A stretch of DNA of 64,000 bases from an uncultured Pelagibacteraceae bacterium. GTDB lineage: Bacteria > Pseudomonadota > Alphaproteobacteria > Pelagibacterales > Pelagibacteraceae. Shown piece after piece: positions 7,560-16,661 of this stretch. The first letter of the stretch is position 1; every line of letters begins with the position of its first letter. Below the pieces are notes generated by a model. The model saw only the letters and a program-made list of their open reading frames with translations, made no database searches and was not told where the DNA came from. The stretch lies in assembly GCA_902556905.1 (NCBI GenBank), contig CACDYK010000005.1, forward strand, positions 16,919 through 80,918, read 5' to 3'. A program made the position numbers and the translations under genes.

Positions 7560-10418
7560 CTATGCAGCAGTATCTTTATATTCATCGATTGATGGACATG
7601 AACATACTAAATTTTTATCTCCATAAACATTATCAACTCTAGCAACAGGTGGCCAGTATTTAATTTGTTTTAAAAACTCTGATGGATAAGCAGCTTCCTC
7701 TCTTTCATACTTGTGTTCCCATTTGTTTGCAATTAACTCAACATGAGTATGAGGCGAGTTTTTAATTGGATTATCAGACTTATCGTATTCTCCTGATTTA
7801 ACTTTATCAATTTCTTCTTTTATTTTTTTTAATGTATTACAGAACCTATCTATTTCTTGTAAACCTTCGCTCTCCGTTGGTTCTATCATCATAGTTCCTG
7901 CTACCGGCCATGACATAGTTGGAGCATGAAAACCAAAATCAATTAATCTCTTTGCTATATCTTCTTCAGTAATACCTACTTCCGATTTTATTTTTCTAAT
8001 ATCAATAATGCATTCATGAGCTACATTACCATTTTTACCTTTGTACAATATCGGGAACGCATCTTTTAGTTTATGAGCTACATAATTGGCATTTAAAATC
8101 GCAACTTGTGATGCTTTTTTAAGCCCTCCAGAACCCATCATTTTTATATACATCCACGAAATAGATAAAATACTGGAACTTCCCCATGGTGCTGCAGAAA
8201 CTGCGCCCATACCTGTTACAGGTCCACAATCTTTAATTACAGAATGATTTGGTAAATAAACTTCCAAATGTCTTTTACATGCGATAGGTCCCATGCCAGG
8301 TCCTCCACCACCGTGAGGTATACAAAATGTTTTGTGCAAATTTATATGACAAACATCAGGACCAAACTTTCCAGGTTTTGCAATTCCAACAAGTGCATTA
8401 AGATTGGCACCATCCATATAAACTTGTCCACCATTATCGTGAATAAGTTCACAAATTTCAGAAATTTTTTCTTCAAAAACTCCATGTGTAGAAGGATAAG
8501 TAACCATTAATGCTGCAAGATTTTCTGAATGAGTTTTTGCTTTTTCTTTAAGATCCTCAATATCAACATTTCCATGTTCATCACATTTTATAACTACCAC
8601 TTTCATGCCTACCATTTGTGCACTAGCTGGGTTTGTTCCATGTGCTGAGCTTGGTATTAGACAAACATTTCTATTCTTATCACCATTATTTTCATGAAAT
8701 TTTTTGATGACCATTAAACCTGCAAACTCTCCTTGAGCCCCAGCATTTGGTTGTAAAGATACTCCAGAAAACCCTGTGATAGATCTAAGCCAGTTCTTTA
8801 AGTCAGTAAATAAAGTTCTATATCCTTCCATTTGCTCTACAGGAGCAAAAGGATGGGGTTCAGAAAATTCTCTCCATGTAACTGGAATCATTTCTGCAAC
8901 TGCATTTAATTTCATCGTGCAAGAACCTAATGCTATCATAGATCTATTTAGAGCTATATCAGCATCCTCTAATTTTTTGAGATACCTAAGCATATCTGTT
9001 TCTGAGTGATAACTGTTAAAAACAGGATGAGTTAAATATTCAGATGTTCTTAGCAAATTCTTAGGTAAATTATTTAAATTTTCATTTAAATTTTCTTTGA
9101 TTGCTTCTGAACAATTAAAAATTTTTAATAATTGATTAGCTCTATAAACATTTTTTCTTTCATCAAATGCAACTGAAAGCATTTCAGAATTAACTTTTCT
9201 TATATTTACATTTTGTCGTAGTGCATTTCTAAAAATAGAGTCTGTTTTGTCTAAAGTTTTAATTGTAACAGTATCAAAGAAATGGTCTGAATATAGCTCA
9301 TAACCAGATTGTTTAATCTTATCTGCAAAATTTTTTGCTAATTGAGATGTATTTTCTGCAATTTTTTTTAAACCAGCAGGTCCATGATAAATTGCATATG
9401 CAGCAGACACAATTGCAAGTAAAGCTTGAGCTGTACAGATATTGCTTGTAGCTTTATCTCTTCTTATGTGTTGTTCTCTTGTTTGAAGAGAAAGTCTGTA
9501 AGCTTTATTTCCATGTCTATCAACTGAAACACCTATAATTCGGCCAGGCATAGATCTTTTAAACTCATCTTTTGTTGCAAAGAAACCCGCGTGTGGACCT
9601 CCATATCCCATTGGAATTCCAAATCTTTGTGAACTACCGACTGCAATGTCAGCTCCTAATTCAGCTGGTGTCTTTAATTTAGCTAACGCTAATAAATCAC
9701 AAACCAGCACAGCTTTACCATTATTTTTATGAATTTTACTTATAGCTTCGCTTGGATCCTTAATATCTCCCAGAGTTCCAGGATACTGCAAAATTCCACA
9801 TACAATATCTTCATTAATATCACTAGATTCATCTCCTACCACAACTGTAAGACCTAAAGGCTCCGCTCTAGTTTTTATGACATCAATAGTTTGTGGATGA
9901 CAATCTTTTGAAACAAAAACAATATTAGAATCATTTTTACAAATTCTATAGCTCAAGCCTACAGCTTCTGCTGCAGCTGTTCCTTCATCTAATAGAGAGG
10001 CATTTGCAATATCTAAACCTGTAAAATCAATTATCATTTGTTGAAAATTTAAAAGCATTTCCAATCTTCCTTGAGCAACCTCTGGCTGATAAGGAGTATA
10101 AGCTGTATACCATCCAGGATTTTCTAAAATATTTCTTAAAATTACGTAAGGGGTATAAGTACCATAATATCCCATTCCAATAAAATTTGAATAAATTCTA
10201 TTTTGTTTTGAAATAACTTTTAACTTTCTCAAAGCTTCATATTCAGAATTTGGTTCGCCAATTCCAAGATCTTCTTTTAGTAAGATTTTTTCAGGAACAG
10301 TTTTTGAGATTAAATCATCCAAACTATCAAAACCAAGCTCATTCAACATTATTTGTTGATCAGCTTCTGATGGACCAATATGTCTTTTAATAAAATCTTT
10401 TTGAGAACTTTTAAGCAT
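7560..10418 (-). CDS. gcvP: Glycine dehydrogenase (decarboxylating), P-protein
   Basis: P-protein of the glycine cleavage system: PLP-dependent decarboxylation of glycine with transfer of the aminomethyl group to the lipoyl arm of GcvH. It is a single-chain long form (about 952 aa). The N-terminus FIKRHIGPSEADQQIML is typical. The PLP-lysine motif INLHKTFCIPHGGGGPG and the glycine-rich GSCTMKLNAVAEM are present. The ORF track starts at a TTG (10442); the ATG at 10418 (MLKSSQKDF) is preferred because it follows an AAGGAG site lying inside the end of gcvH. The operon order is gcvT-gcvH-gcvP, with overlapping or abutting ends. GcvL (lipoamide dehydrogenase) is not in the window. Confidence 0.97.
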   Translation of the reverse strand: MLKSSQKDFIKRHIGPSEADQQIMLNELGFDSLDDLISKTVPEKILLKEDLGIGEPNSEYEALRKLKVISKQNRIYSNFIGMGYYGTYTPYVILRNILENPGWYTAYTPYQPEVAQGRLEMLLNFQQMIIDFTGLDIANASLLDEGTAAAEAVGLSYRICKNDSNIVFVSKDCHPQTIDVIKTRAEPLGLTVVVGDESSDINEDIVCGILQYPGTLGDIKDPSEAISKIHKNNGKAVLVCDLLALAKLKTPAELGADIAVGSSQRFGIPMGYGGPHAGFFATKDEFKRSMPGRIIGVSVDRHGNKAYRLSLQTREQHIRRDKATSNICTAQALLAIVSAAYAIYHGPAGLKKIAENTSQLAKNFADKIKQSGYELYSDHFFDTVTIKTLDKTDSIFRNALRQNVNIRKVNSEMLSVAFDERKNVYRANQLLKIFNCSEAIKENLNENLNNLPKNLLRTSEYLTHPVFNSYHSETDMLRYLKKLEDADIALNRSMIALGSCTMKLNAVAEMIPVTWREFSEPHPFAPVEQMEGYRTLFTDLKNWLRSITGFSGVSLQPNAGAQGEFAGLMVIKKFHENNGDKNRNVCLIPSSAHGTNPASAQMVGMKVVVIKCDEHGNVDIEDLKEKAKTHSENLAALMVTYPSTHGVFEEKISEICELIHDNGGQVYMDGANLNALVGIAKPGKFGPDVCHINLHKTFCIPHGGGGPGMGPIACKRHLEVYLPNHSVIKDCGPVTGMGAVSAAPWGSSSILSISWMYIKMMGSGGLKKASQVAILNANYVAHKLKDAFPILYKGKNGNVAHECIIDIRKIKSEVGITEEDIAKRLIDFGFHAPTMSWPVAGTMMIEPTESEGLQEIDRFCNTLKKIKEEIDKVKSGEYDKSDNPIKNSPHTHVELIANKWEHKYEREEAAYPSEFLKQIKYWPPVARVDNVYGDKNLVCSCPSIDEYKDTAA

Positions 10419-10419
10419 T

Positions 10420-10800
10420 TTATTTTCCACTCTCCTTTGCAAATTTATCGTATTCTTCTTTATTCATCAAACTATCCAACTCACTACTATCTTTTATTTT
10501 TAATTTAAAAAACCAAGCTTCGTTTTCTGGGTCTGAGTTTATCTTCCCTGGATCATCAACAATCGACTGATTATTTTCCATTACTTCACCTGAAATAGGT
10601 GTATAAACATCACTTGCAGCTTTAGTAGACTCTACTACCCCTGCATTACCATCTTTTTCAACAGATGAACCCACATCTGGTAATTCAACAAAAACTATAT
10701 CTCCGAGCATTTCTGTTGCATGTTGCGTGATACCTATTGTGCCCACATCTCCCTCTACTTTAATCCACTCGTGTTCTTTAGAATATTTAACGTCACTCAT
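10420..10800 (-). CDS. gcvH: Glycine cleavage system H protein
   Basis: A 126-aa lipoyl carrier protein that shuttles the aminomethyl intermediate between GcvP, GcvT and lipoamide dehydrogenase. The lipoylated lysine is Lys60 in [11 protein letters not shown], and the family start [20 protein letters not shown] is intact. The length is normal. Its ATG overlaps the gcvT stop (TAATGA) and its stop lies 1 bp from the gcvP ATG, so the three are translated as a coupled set. Confidence 0.98.
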   Translation of the reverse strand: MSDVKYSKEHEWIKVEGDVGTIGITQHATEMLGDIVFVELPDVGSSVEKDGNAGVVESTKAASDVYTPISGEVMENNQSIVDDPGKINSDPENEAWFFKLKIKDSSELDSLMNKEEYDKFAKESGK

Positions 10801-11903
10801 TAGTTTACTCCTTTCACATAACTTTTTTTATAAAATGGTAATCCACAGATATTTGCAGGATATTTTTTTCCTCTTACTTCCAATAAAATTTTTGTTTCTT
10901 TTTTTGAAAATTCTTGATCAATAAAACCCATTGCTATTGGTCCATTAACACTTGGTCCGAATGTGCCACTAGTTACTTCCCCAATCACCTTTTCATTTTC
11001 ATTATAAATTATAGTCTTTTCTCTGGCAATTAGTCTTCCCTCTGGTTTGATGCCAACTCTAATTTTTTTAGCACCATCTTTAATTTGGTTTAAAACATTT
11101 TCAGAACCAATAAAACCACCACTATTCAGTCTCTCTTTAGAAATTGCCCATTTAAGATTTGCCTCGATAGGTGTTGTTTCAGTGCTAAGTTCGTGACCAT
11201 ACAGGCAAAGACCAGCTTCAAGTCTCAATGTATCTCTTGCTCCAAGACCAATTAATTTAGCACCATTATCTAATAATTCTTTTGTGAATACCTCAGCTAA
11301 TTCATTAGAAATTGAAACCTCAAATCCATCTTCACCAGTATAACCAGATCTTGTTACGTATAATTTTTGATCTTTATATGGAAACCAATTGCCTGACATA
11401 AAGTTTAAATCAGTGACAGATTTTAGAATTTGATTTAAAATTTCAACAGACTTAGGTCCTTGAATAGCTATTAACGATCTTTGGTCATCCAAAACCATTT
11501 TATATTTATCTTTTAATAGGCTAGATAAAATTTTTAAATCATTATCTTTACACGCTGCATTTAAAATTATTAAAAATCCCTCTTTTAATTTAGTGATAAT
11601 TAAATCATCATAGATGCCAGCTTTATCATTCATTAAAAAACTATATTTTGATGAATTAATTTTTAAATTTTTTAAATCTAGTGGAAAAATCTCCTCTAAA
11701 TCATTAATCAAATTATCATCACCATAAATAAATAGTTGCCCCATATGTGATACATCAAAAATTCCAGAATTTGATCTTGTAAATTTATGTTCTTCAATAA
11801 TTCCTAAGCTATACTGAATCGGCATTTCATAACCAGCAAACTCAACGAACTTAGCTTTGTTTTCTTGATGAAGTTTATTTAAAGATGTTTTTTTTATTTC
11901 CAT
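10800..11903 (-). CDS. gcvT: Aminomethyltransferase, glycine cleavage T protein
   Basis: A 367-aa T-protein that releases ammonia from the aminomethyl-lipoyl intermediate and forms 5,10-methylene-tetrahydrofolate. Motifs seen are [64 protein letters not shown] and the C-terminal barrel with [19 protein letters not shown]. It is the first gene of the operon and sits directly downstream of the tandem glycine riboswitch. There is no strong Shine-Dalgarno; the start context AAAGAGTTAATATG can instead pair with a leader segment (see the separate entry). Confidence 0.97.
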   Translation of the reverse strand: MEIKKTSLNKLHQENKAKFVEFAGYEMPIQYSLGIIEEHKFTRSNSGIFDVSHMGQLFIYGDDNLINDLEEIFPLDLKNLKINSSKYSFLMNDKAGIYDDLIITKLKEGFLIILNAACKDNDLKILSSLLKDKYKMVLDDQRSLIAIQGPKSVEILNQILKSVTDLNFMSGNWFPYKDQKLYVTRSGYTGEDGFEVSISNELAEVFTKELLDNGAKLIGLGARDTLRLEAGLCLYGHELSTETTPIEANLKWAISKERLNSGGFIGSENVLNQIKDGAKKIRVGIKPEGRLIAREKTIIYNENEKVIGEVTSGTFGPSVNGPIAMGFIDQEFSKKETKILLEVRGKKYPANICGLPFYKKSYVKGVN

Positions 11904-11987
11904 ATTAACTCTTTGTACCCATCTGTATATTTGCCTGAGAGTTTTGCTCCTTCGGCGAGAATTTAATCTCTTTCCAGAGTTAATATG
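11901..11987 (-). promoter_or_regulatory. 12-bp inverted repeat able to bury the gcvT start codon
   Basis: The linker just 5' of aptamer II (11987-11976, CATATTAACTCT on the minus strand) is a perfect 12-nt reverse complement of 11912-11901 (AGAGTTAATATG), which contains the gcvT ATG. The two arms enclose aptamer II and share three bases with its P1 stem (11976-11978). The complementarity is directly visible; that it acts as an expression switch is inference. Confidence 0.55.
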
Positions 11988-12062
11988 TTACGGTCCTTTT
12001 TACCTGAGAGTTTCCTGGGCGGTTGCTCCTTCGGTGCTACAAAATTAATAGTCTCTCCCGTT
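11921..12062 (-). promoter_or_regulatory. Tandem glycine riboswitch upstream of gcvTHP
   Basis: Two glycine aptamers are visible on the minus strand. Aptamer I (about 12062 down to 11989) contains GGGAGAG, GCACCGAAGGAGCAA and ACTCTCAGGTAAAAAGGACCG, closed by ACGG/CCGT. Aptamer II (about 11978 down to 11921) contains GCCGAAGGAGCAAAACTCTCAGGCAAA (shown in part), closed by TCTG/CAGA. These are the conserved cores of the gcvT riboswitch class, which binds glycine cooperatively and usually turns the cleavage system on when glycine is abundant. SAR11 is reported to use glycine riboswitches in place of protein regulators. No intrinsic terminator lies between aptamer II and the ATG, so control is probably translational. 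Confidence 0.93.
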
Positions 12063-12093
12063 AATAAGTAACTTATCAATTATTTTAGAATCG

Positions 12094-12972
12094 TCAATGA
12101 GAAATACTTTTTTTATTCTTAGATAGCAATGAATAAAACTGTATTAAAACAGCAAAAAGAATTATTGCTCCTCCAATTAATCCATACATTGAAGGTCTTT
12201 CACTTATAAATACGAAAGCCCATATAGGACCAAGAACAGACTCTGATAACATAATTATTCCAACCATAGCAGAAGGTGTTGTTCTTGCACCTGTGGTAAT
12301 GAAAATAAAACCTAAACCAATTTGAAAAAAGCCAGCTAAAAAACCTAAAAAAATATCATGCGGGGAAATCATAATCTTTGTTGATAAAATATAACCAACA
12401 AAACAACAACTTATTCCAGCAATAAATTGTGCTGGAACCATATCAACTGTTGGGAATTTTCTAACAATAATTATTAAAATTGCAAAAGTAATTGGCATTG
12501 AAAAAGCTGCTAAATTTCCAGATAATTCTCCAGGAGTTAATGAATTACCAACCATTAATAATACTCCTGTCATAGCAAGAATAATTGAGGTTAGAGTAAT
12601 TGCAGAAATTCTTTCTTTTAAAAAAAAATATCCTAATATAGCTAGAAATAAAATTTGAAGAGATATAATAAAATTCGTATTAGCAACTGTTGTGTTATAC
12701 ATTGCAAAAACATAACCACAGAAACCAAAAGATAAAATAATTCCACCTATAAAACCTGGTAATCCTGATTCTTTAAATGCTTTAAATGTTTTTTCTCTGT
12801 AACTAATGATTAAGAAAGCTAAGACTGTTAATGAAAAAAATAAAGATCTCCAAAATAATATTTGCCATAAGGTTGATCCTTCAAAAGATTTTACAATTAA
12901 CCCACCAAAACTTAAACAACACGCCCCAAGAAACACCAATAAAGGTCCAGGGATTTTTGTGATTATGTTCAT
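12094..12972 (-). CDS. DMT superfamily transporter (EamA family)
   Basis: A 292-aa polytopic membrane protein with about ten hydrophobic segments arranged as two EamA repeats. The first runs from the N-terminus to about residue 140 (SFGGLIVKSFEGS, NTNFIISLQILFLAILGYFFLKE). The second ends with TTPSAMVGIIMLSESVLGPIWAFVFISERPSMYGLIGGAIIL, the typical second-repeat signature (shown in part). The family moves amino acids, purines or other metabolites, often outward. The gene overlaps the end of pxpC by 1 bp, so it is co-transcribed with the 5-oxoprolinase genes. Uptake of oxoproline or export of an amino acid are both conceivable. Confidence 0.85.
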   Translation of the reverse strand: MNIITKIPGPLLVFLGACCLSFGGLIVKSFEGSTLWQILFWRSLFFSLTVLAFLIISYREKTFKAFKESGLPGFIGGIILSFGFCGYVFAMYNTTVANTNFIISLQILFLAILGYFFLKERISAITLTSIILAMTGVLLMVGNSLTPGELSGNLAAFSMPITFAILIIIVRKFPTVDMVPAQFIAGISCCFVGYILSTKIMISPHDIFLGFLAGFFQIGLGFIFITTGARTTPSAMVGIIMLSESVLGPIWAFVFISERPSMYGLIGGAIILFAVLIQFYSLLSKNKKSISH

Positions 12973-13916
12973 TAAATTTGAGAAAGTAAATTCTGAGTTT
13001 CCATCTCATATAATTTAAATAAAGTTTCTGCATCTGATAATTCAATTTCTTTAAACTTTATTTTCGATCCTGGTGATATTTGAACTAATCTATCGTAATC
13101 AACACTAGCGACGACTGCAATTTTTGGGTACCCCCCTATTGTTCCATGATCTGATAGCATTATAATAGGATTGCCATCTGCTGGAACTTGAATAACCCCT
13201 TTCAATAAACCTTCAGATTTAATGTTAGTATTTACAATATTTTCTATTTTTGGACCTTCTAATCTCATACCCATCCTGTCAGACAGTTTAGAGACTGTAA
13301 ATTCTTTTTCTAAGAAATCTTTTTTTCCTTTCTCTGAAAAATAGTCAAAGTTAGTTCCTTTCATTATTCTAATATTTTCTATTTTTGAATTTAGATAATC
13401 AATTTTTTTTTTATTGATATTTTCATTTAATTTAGAAATTTTAATTTCTTGCTCACTTTCTAATTTTTTTCCCTCATTAGAACCAATATTTGCTTTAGTA
13501 TTAATTGAGCAACTACCCCATTGTAATTTTAGATCAAATGTGCCTGAAATTGCTAAATAACCATAAACAGATTTATTTGTTGATAGAATATTAATCTCAT
13601 CCTCATTTTCTAATTGATAAGTTTCATAACAATTTCCATCAAATTCCTTATCTTGTTGTTTTAATTTAAATACAACATCACCAGTAATGACAATATTAAT
13701 CTTATCTCCATAAAATTTTAATAGTGGCCCCTGATATGCAAACTCAATGACAGGTGAATCTAATTTATTACCTGCTAACTTATTAGCTAATAAATAATTT
13801 CTATTGTCCATTGCTCCACTAAATGGAATGCCTATATGATATAAATTATTTCTTCCTTTGTCTTGAAAGGTTGTATTTACTCCAGCCCTTAATATTTTAA
13901 AAAAATTATTACTCAT
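12972..13916 (-). CDS. pxpC: 5-oxoprolinase subunit C (biotin-dependent carboxyltransferase-like, KipA family)
   Basis: A 314-aa subunit of the ATP-dependent prokaryotic 5-oxoprolinase PxpABC, which opens 5-oxoproline to glutamate. Family signatures are TFQDKGRNNLYHIGIPFSGAMD, VIEFAYQGP, DRMGMRLEGP, GVIQVPADGNPIIMLSDHGTIGGYPKIAVV (shown in part) and the C-terminal LVQISPGSKIKF. The gene overlaps pxpB by 8 bp and the transporter by 1 bp. It is homologous to the urea amidolyase carboxyltransferase fold, but adjacent pxpA and pxpB make oxoprolinase the best call. Confidence 0.93.
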   Translation of the reverse strand: MSNNFFKILRAGVNTTFQDKGRNNLYHIGIPFSGAMDNRNYLLANKLAGNKLDSPVIEFAYQGPLLKFYGDKINIVITGDVVFKLKQQDKEFDGNCYETYQLENEDEINILSTNKSVYGYLAISGTFDLKLQWGSCSINTKANIGSNEGKKLESEQEIKISKLNENINKKKIDYLNSKIENIRIMKGTNFDYFSEKGKKDFLEKEFTVSKLSDRMGMRLEGPKIENIVNTNIKSEGLLKGVIQVPADGNPIIMLSDHGTIGGYPKIAVVASVDYDRLVQISPGSKIKFKEIELSDAETLFKLYEMETQNLLSQI

Positions 13917-14583
13917 TATAATTTTTATATTCCTCTAATGAAATCTGCTTAAATTTAACTGTGTCCCCTGGATTAACTAAATTTGGTTCTTCTTCCTTAG
14001 AACTCTGAAATACTTCTAGTGGAGTATTGCCAATTATGTTCCAACCGCCAGGACTTTCAAATGTATAAATATTAGCAAACTGCTCAGTCATGCCGACAGA
14101 TCCTTTTGGAACTTTTACTCTTGGAGTTTCCAAACGTTGAGCTCTCATTTTTTCACTTAAATCACCTAAAAAAGGCATTCCAGCTATAAAACCTGTCATG
14201 TAACAAAAGAATTCTTGATTAAAAAAATTTTCTAAAATTTCATCTTTATTTAGGTTTAATTTTTTTTCTAATCTTTCGATATCTAAAGAGAAAGATGCAT
14301 CACAACAAACTGGGATTTCTAAATTTTTATTAATTATCTTTTGTGTCTCACTCTCACTAAGTTTTTCAATTTCATTTTTAATTTCCTTAAAATTTGTCAC
14401 TTTAAGATCAAATGAAATTATTAATTTATTATAAGAAGGAGTAAGATTATTAATTCCTCTAATATTTTTTTCTCTAATACTATTAAAATACTTAATTACT
14501 TCAGAGTTAATTTGTTTATTAACCTCGGTTCCAAAATCACAATAAAGAGCTGCGTCACCAAGATTTGATATATTTTTTATCAT
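13909..14583 (-). CDS. pxpB: 5-oxoprolinase subunit B (KipI family)
   Basis: A 224-aa subunit of 5-oxoprolinase, related to the KipI kinase inhibitor of Bacillus. Conserved landmarks are GDAALYCDFG at the start, IPVCCDASFSLDIERL, YMTGFIAGMPFLGDL, TPRVKVPKGSVGM and TFESPGGWNIIGNTPLEVF. Its ATG lies 28 bp from the likely pxpA start on the other strand, so the two halves of the enzyme are transcribed divergently from an almost absent intergenic region. A 5-oxoproline salvage role is well supported by the gene trio; a sensor-kinase role is unlikely because none is nearby. Confidence 0.93.
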   Translation of the reverse strand: MIKNISNLGDAALYCDFGTEVNKQINSEVIKYFNSIREKNIRGINNLTPSYNKLIISFDLKVTNFKEIKNEIEKLSESETQKIINKNLEIPVCCDASFSLDIERLEKKLNLNKDEILENFFNQEFFCYMTGFIAGMPFLGDLSEKMRAQRLETPRVKVPKGSVGMTEQFANIYTFESPGGWNIIGNTPLEVFQSSKEEEPNLVNPGDTVKFKQISLEEYKNYNE

Positions 14584-14611
14584 GCCATGTTATACTTCAA
14601 CAATGGAGACT

Positions 14612-15385
14612 ATGGAAATTAATATAAATTGTGATTTAGGTGAAAAATCTAAACATCATTCAAACAAGTATGATCCAGATTTACTTGAAATAGTAAATTC
14701 AGCTAATGTTGCTTGTGGATATCATGCTGGTGATGTTTCAACAATGCATGATGTAGTTCAAATTTCAAAAAAAAACGGTGTGAGTATTGGTGCTCACCCA
14801 TCTTTTAATGATCCTAAAAATTTTGGAAGAGAAAGAATGTATTTGACTAGTTCTGAAGTTAAAAAATTAATTTATGATCAGTATGATATTTTACAAAACA
14901 TTTCAATTCAACATGGTCAAAATGTAACTCACATGAAGCCACACGGAGCACTTAACAATATGGCTTGTGAGGATATTGAGCTAGCAACAACATTAGCTAA
15001 TGCTATAAATGAAATTAGTAAAGATTTAATATATTTAGTTCCAACAGGATCAAAAATGGAGGAAGCTGCAAAAAAGCTTAATATGAAAATTGCATGTGAA
15101 ATTTTTGCTGATAGAAATTATGAGGATGATGGTAATTTAGTCTCAAGAAAAAAACCTCATGCACTAATTACTGATCCAGAAGAAGCAAAAAAACATGTTT
15201 TAACTATGGTTAAAAATCAGTCACTTAATTGTCACAGTGGAAAGCAAATATCTTGTGAAATAGACTCTGTATGCATACATGGTGATAATGAAAGTTCGTT
15301 ATCAACAGCAAAATCAATAAGAGAAAATTTAATAGAAAATGGACTTAAATTAAAACCATTAAACCAAATGAGGAAATTTATATGA
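14612..15385 (+). CDS. pxpA: 5-oxoprolinase subunit A (LamB/YcsF family)
   Basis: The LamB/YcsF-family subunit of 5-oxoprolinase. With the ATG at 14612 the protein starts MEININCDLGE, matching the family start almost exactly; the track start at 14582 overlaps the pxpB start codon and adds an unconserved MPCYTST leader, and an ATG at 14603 is a second alternative. Other landmarks are NSANVACGYHAGD, GVSIGAHPSFND, HMKPHGALNN, EIFADRNYEDDGNLVSR and SVCIHGDN. It overlaps the following TPR gene by 4 bp (ATGA), making a plus-strand operon pxpA-TPR-DUF1445. Confidence 0.93.
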   Translation: MEININCDLGEKSKHHSNKYDPDLLEIVNSANVACGYHAGDVSTMHDVVQISKKNGVSIGAHPSFNDPKNFGRERMYLTSSEVKKLIYDQYDILQNISIQHGQNVTHMKPHGALNNMACEDIELATTLANAINEISKDLIYLVPTGSKMEEAAKKLNMKIACEIFADRNYEDDGNLVSRKKPHALITDPEEAKKHVLTMVKNQSLNCHSGKQISCEIDSVCIHGDNESSLSTAKSIRENLIENGLKLKPLNQMRKFI

Positions 15386-15870
15386 TTATTAAAAAAACTT
15401 TTTTTTCAATTATAATGTTAATTTTGTTATCAACTAATTTGTACTCTGCAGGTACCGATAGTACTAGTAAAGTAAAGTCTGATTATGCCAAAGCTGTGAC
15501 CATAATTAAAGCTGCTAAAAAATATGAAAAAAAAGGTAAATTAGAAAAAGCAAAAAAAAGATATGAAAAAGCTCAAGCTTTACTTATTAAATCAAATAAG
15601 AAAAAACCACTTCAAGCTGACACTTTAAACTATCTTGGTTTTACAACTAGAAAATTAGGAGATTATGAGAATGGTGAAAAATATTATCTTTTAGGGTTAG
15701 AAATTAATCCAAATCATATTGGAATTAATGAATATTTAGGTGAACTATATGTTGCAACTAATAGATTAGATTTAGCTAAAGAAAGATTAAAAATATTAGA
15801 AAGCTGTAGTTGCGAAGAGTATAATGAATTAAAAGAAATTATTGAAGGTACAAAAAAATCTAAATATTAA
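15382..15870 (+). CDS. Secreted small TPR-repeat protein
   Basis: A 162-aa protein with a signal peptide (MIIKKTFFSIIMLILLSTNLYSA, cleavage predicted after YSA) and tetratricopeptide-like helices: AAKKYEKKGKLEKAKKRYEKA, ADTLNYLGFTTRKLGDYENG (about 75-95), and YYLLGLEINPNHIGINEYLGELY (shown in part). The C-terminus carries ESCSCEEYNELKEI with two close cysteines. TPR proteins are scaffolds; nothing shows the partner. It is translationally coupled to pxpA (4-bp overlap) and lies 5 bp before the DUF1445 gene, so it may have been recruited into the operon without a metabolic role. A second unrelated-looking TPR protein of similar size sits between guaA and guaB. Confidence 0.8.
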   Translation: MIIKKTFFSIIMLILLSTNLYSAGTDSTSKVKSDYAKAVTIIKAAKKYEKKGKLEKAKKRYEKAQALLIKSNKKKPLQADTLNYLGFTTRKLGDYENGEKYYLLGLEINPNHIGINEYLGELYVATNRLDLAKERLKILESCSCEEYNELKEIIEGTKKSKY

Positions 15871-15875
15871 TCTTT

Positions 15876-16661
15876 ATGCTTGATATTCAAGACCCGATTG
15901 AAGCGCGAAAAGCCATAAGAGAAAATAAATATACCGAACAAACAGCAGGATCTGCAAATAAATATGTTCAAGGGAATCTTTGTATTCTTCCAAGCAAGTA
16001 CGCTATGGATTTTGCATCTTTTTGCCAAAAAAATCCAAAACCTTGTCCACTGATTGGTTTTGGAACTAAAGGAGATCCTTCATTAAAAGATTTGGGAGAT
16101 ATAGATATTAGAACTGATGTGCCTCAATATAGAATTTGGGAAAAAGGAAAAATTATTGATGAACCATTTGATATTAAAAAATATTGGAATGATGATTTAA
16201 CAACATTCGTTCTTGGTTGTTCTATGTCTTTTGAATTACCTTTGATTGAAGCAGGAATTCCAATACAACACATTGAAAATAATACTATTGTTCCAATGTA
16301 CCAGACATCAATTGATTGTGAGCCTGCAGGGCAGTTTTCGGGAAAACTTGTTGTATCCATGAGACCATTAAATGCAAAAGATGCTATTAGATCAATTCAA
16401 ATTAGCTCAAGGTTTCCAGCTGTTCATGGAGCTCCTGTCCACTTAGGAGACCCAGCTGAAATTGGAATAAAAGATATAATGAACCCTGAGTATGGAGATG
16501 CTCCAAGAGCATTTCAAAATAACGAAATTCCAGTTTTTTGGGCATGTGGAGTAACTCCACAATCAGTTTTAGAAAATTCAAAACCTGATTTTTGTATAAC
16601 CCATAGTCCAGGAAAAATGCTTATTACTGATAAATTAAATAACGATTTAGCTGCGCTATAA
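15876..16661 (+). CDS. DUF1445 / YcsI family putative hydro-lyase (D-glutamate cyclase-related)
   Basis: A 261-aa cytoplasmic protein of the YcsI/DUF1445 family. Characteristic segments are GYVQ-like NKYVQGNLCILP, DFASFCQKNPKPCPLIG, DIRTDVPQYRIW, TTFVLGCSMSFELPLIEAGI, SRFPAVHGAPVHLGDP and VPVFWACGVTPQS-like PVFWACGVTPQS, with FCITHSPGKMLITD at the end. The family is annotated as putative hydro-lyase, and a homologous region occurs in the mammalian D-glutamate cyclase that makes 5-oxo-D-proline. Its location in the pxpA operon fits oxoproline/glutamate metabolism. It ends exactly where convergent livF ends (no gap). Confidence 0.85.
   Translation: MLDIQDPIEARKAIRENKYTEQTAGSANKYVQGNLCILPSKYAMDFASFCQKNPKPCPLIGFGTKGDPSLKDLGDIDIRTDVPQYRIWEKGKIIDEPFDIKKYWNDDLTTFVLGCSMSFELPLIEAGIPIQHIENNTIVPMYQTSIDCEPAGQFSGKLVVSMRPLNAKDAIRSIQISSRFPAVHGAPVHLGDPAEIGIKDIMNPEYGDAPRAFQNNEIPVFWACGVTPQSVLENSKPDFCITHSPGKMLITDKLNNDLAAL

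Noticed and set aside
7427-7642. Plus-strand ORF of 71 aa opposite the flavoprotein/gcvP junction
   Set aside because: Antisense shadow of two well-supported genes; no family match. The same applies to the other short ORFs lying opposite or within recognised genes (for example 3017-3415, 8268-8510, 16124-16360, 25583-25993, 38188-38415, 53723-54178).
10419-10442. Upstream TTG start of gcvP (MQRRVENK)
   Set aside because: It lies inside gcvH and over its own ribosome site; the ATG at 10418 follows AAGGAG and gives the conserved N-terminus.
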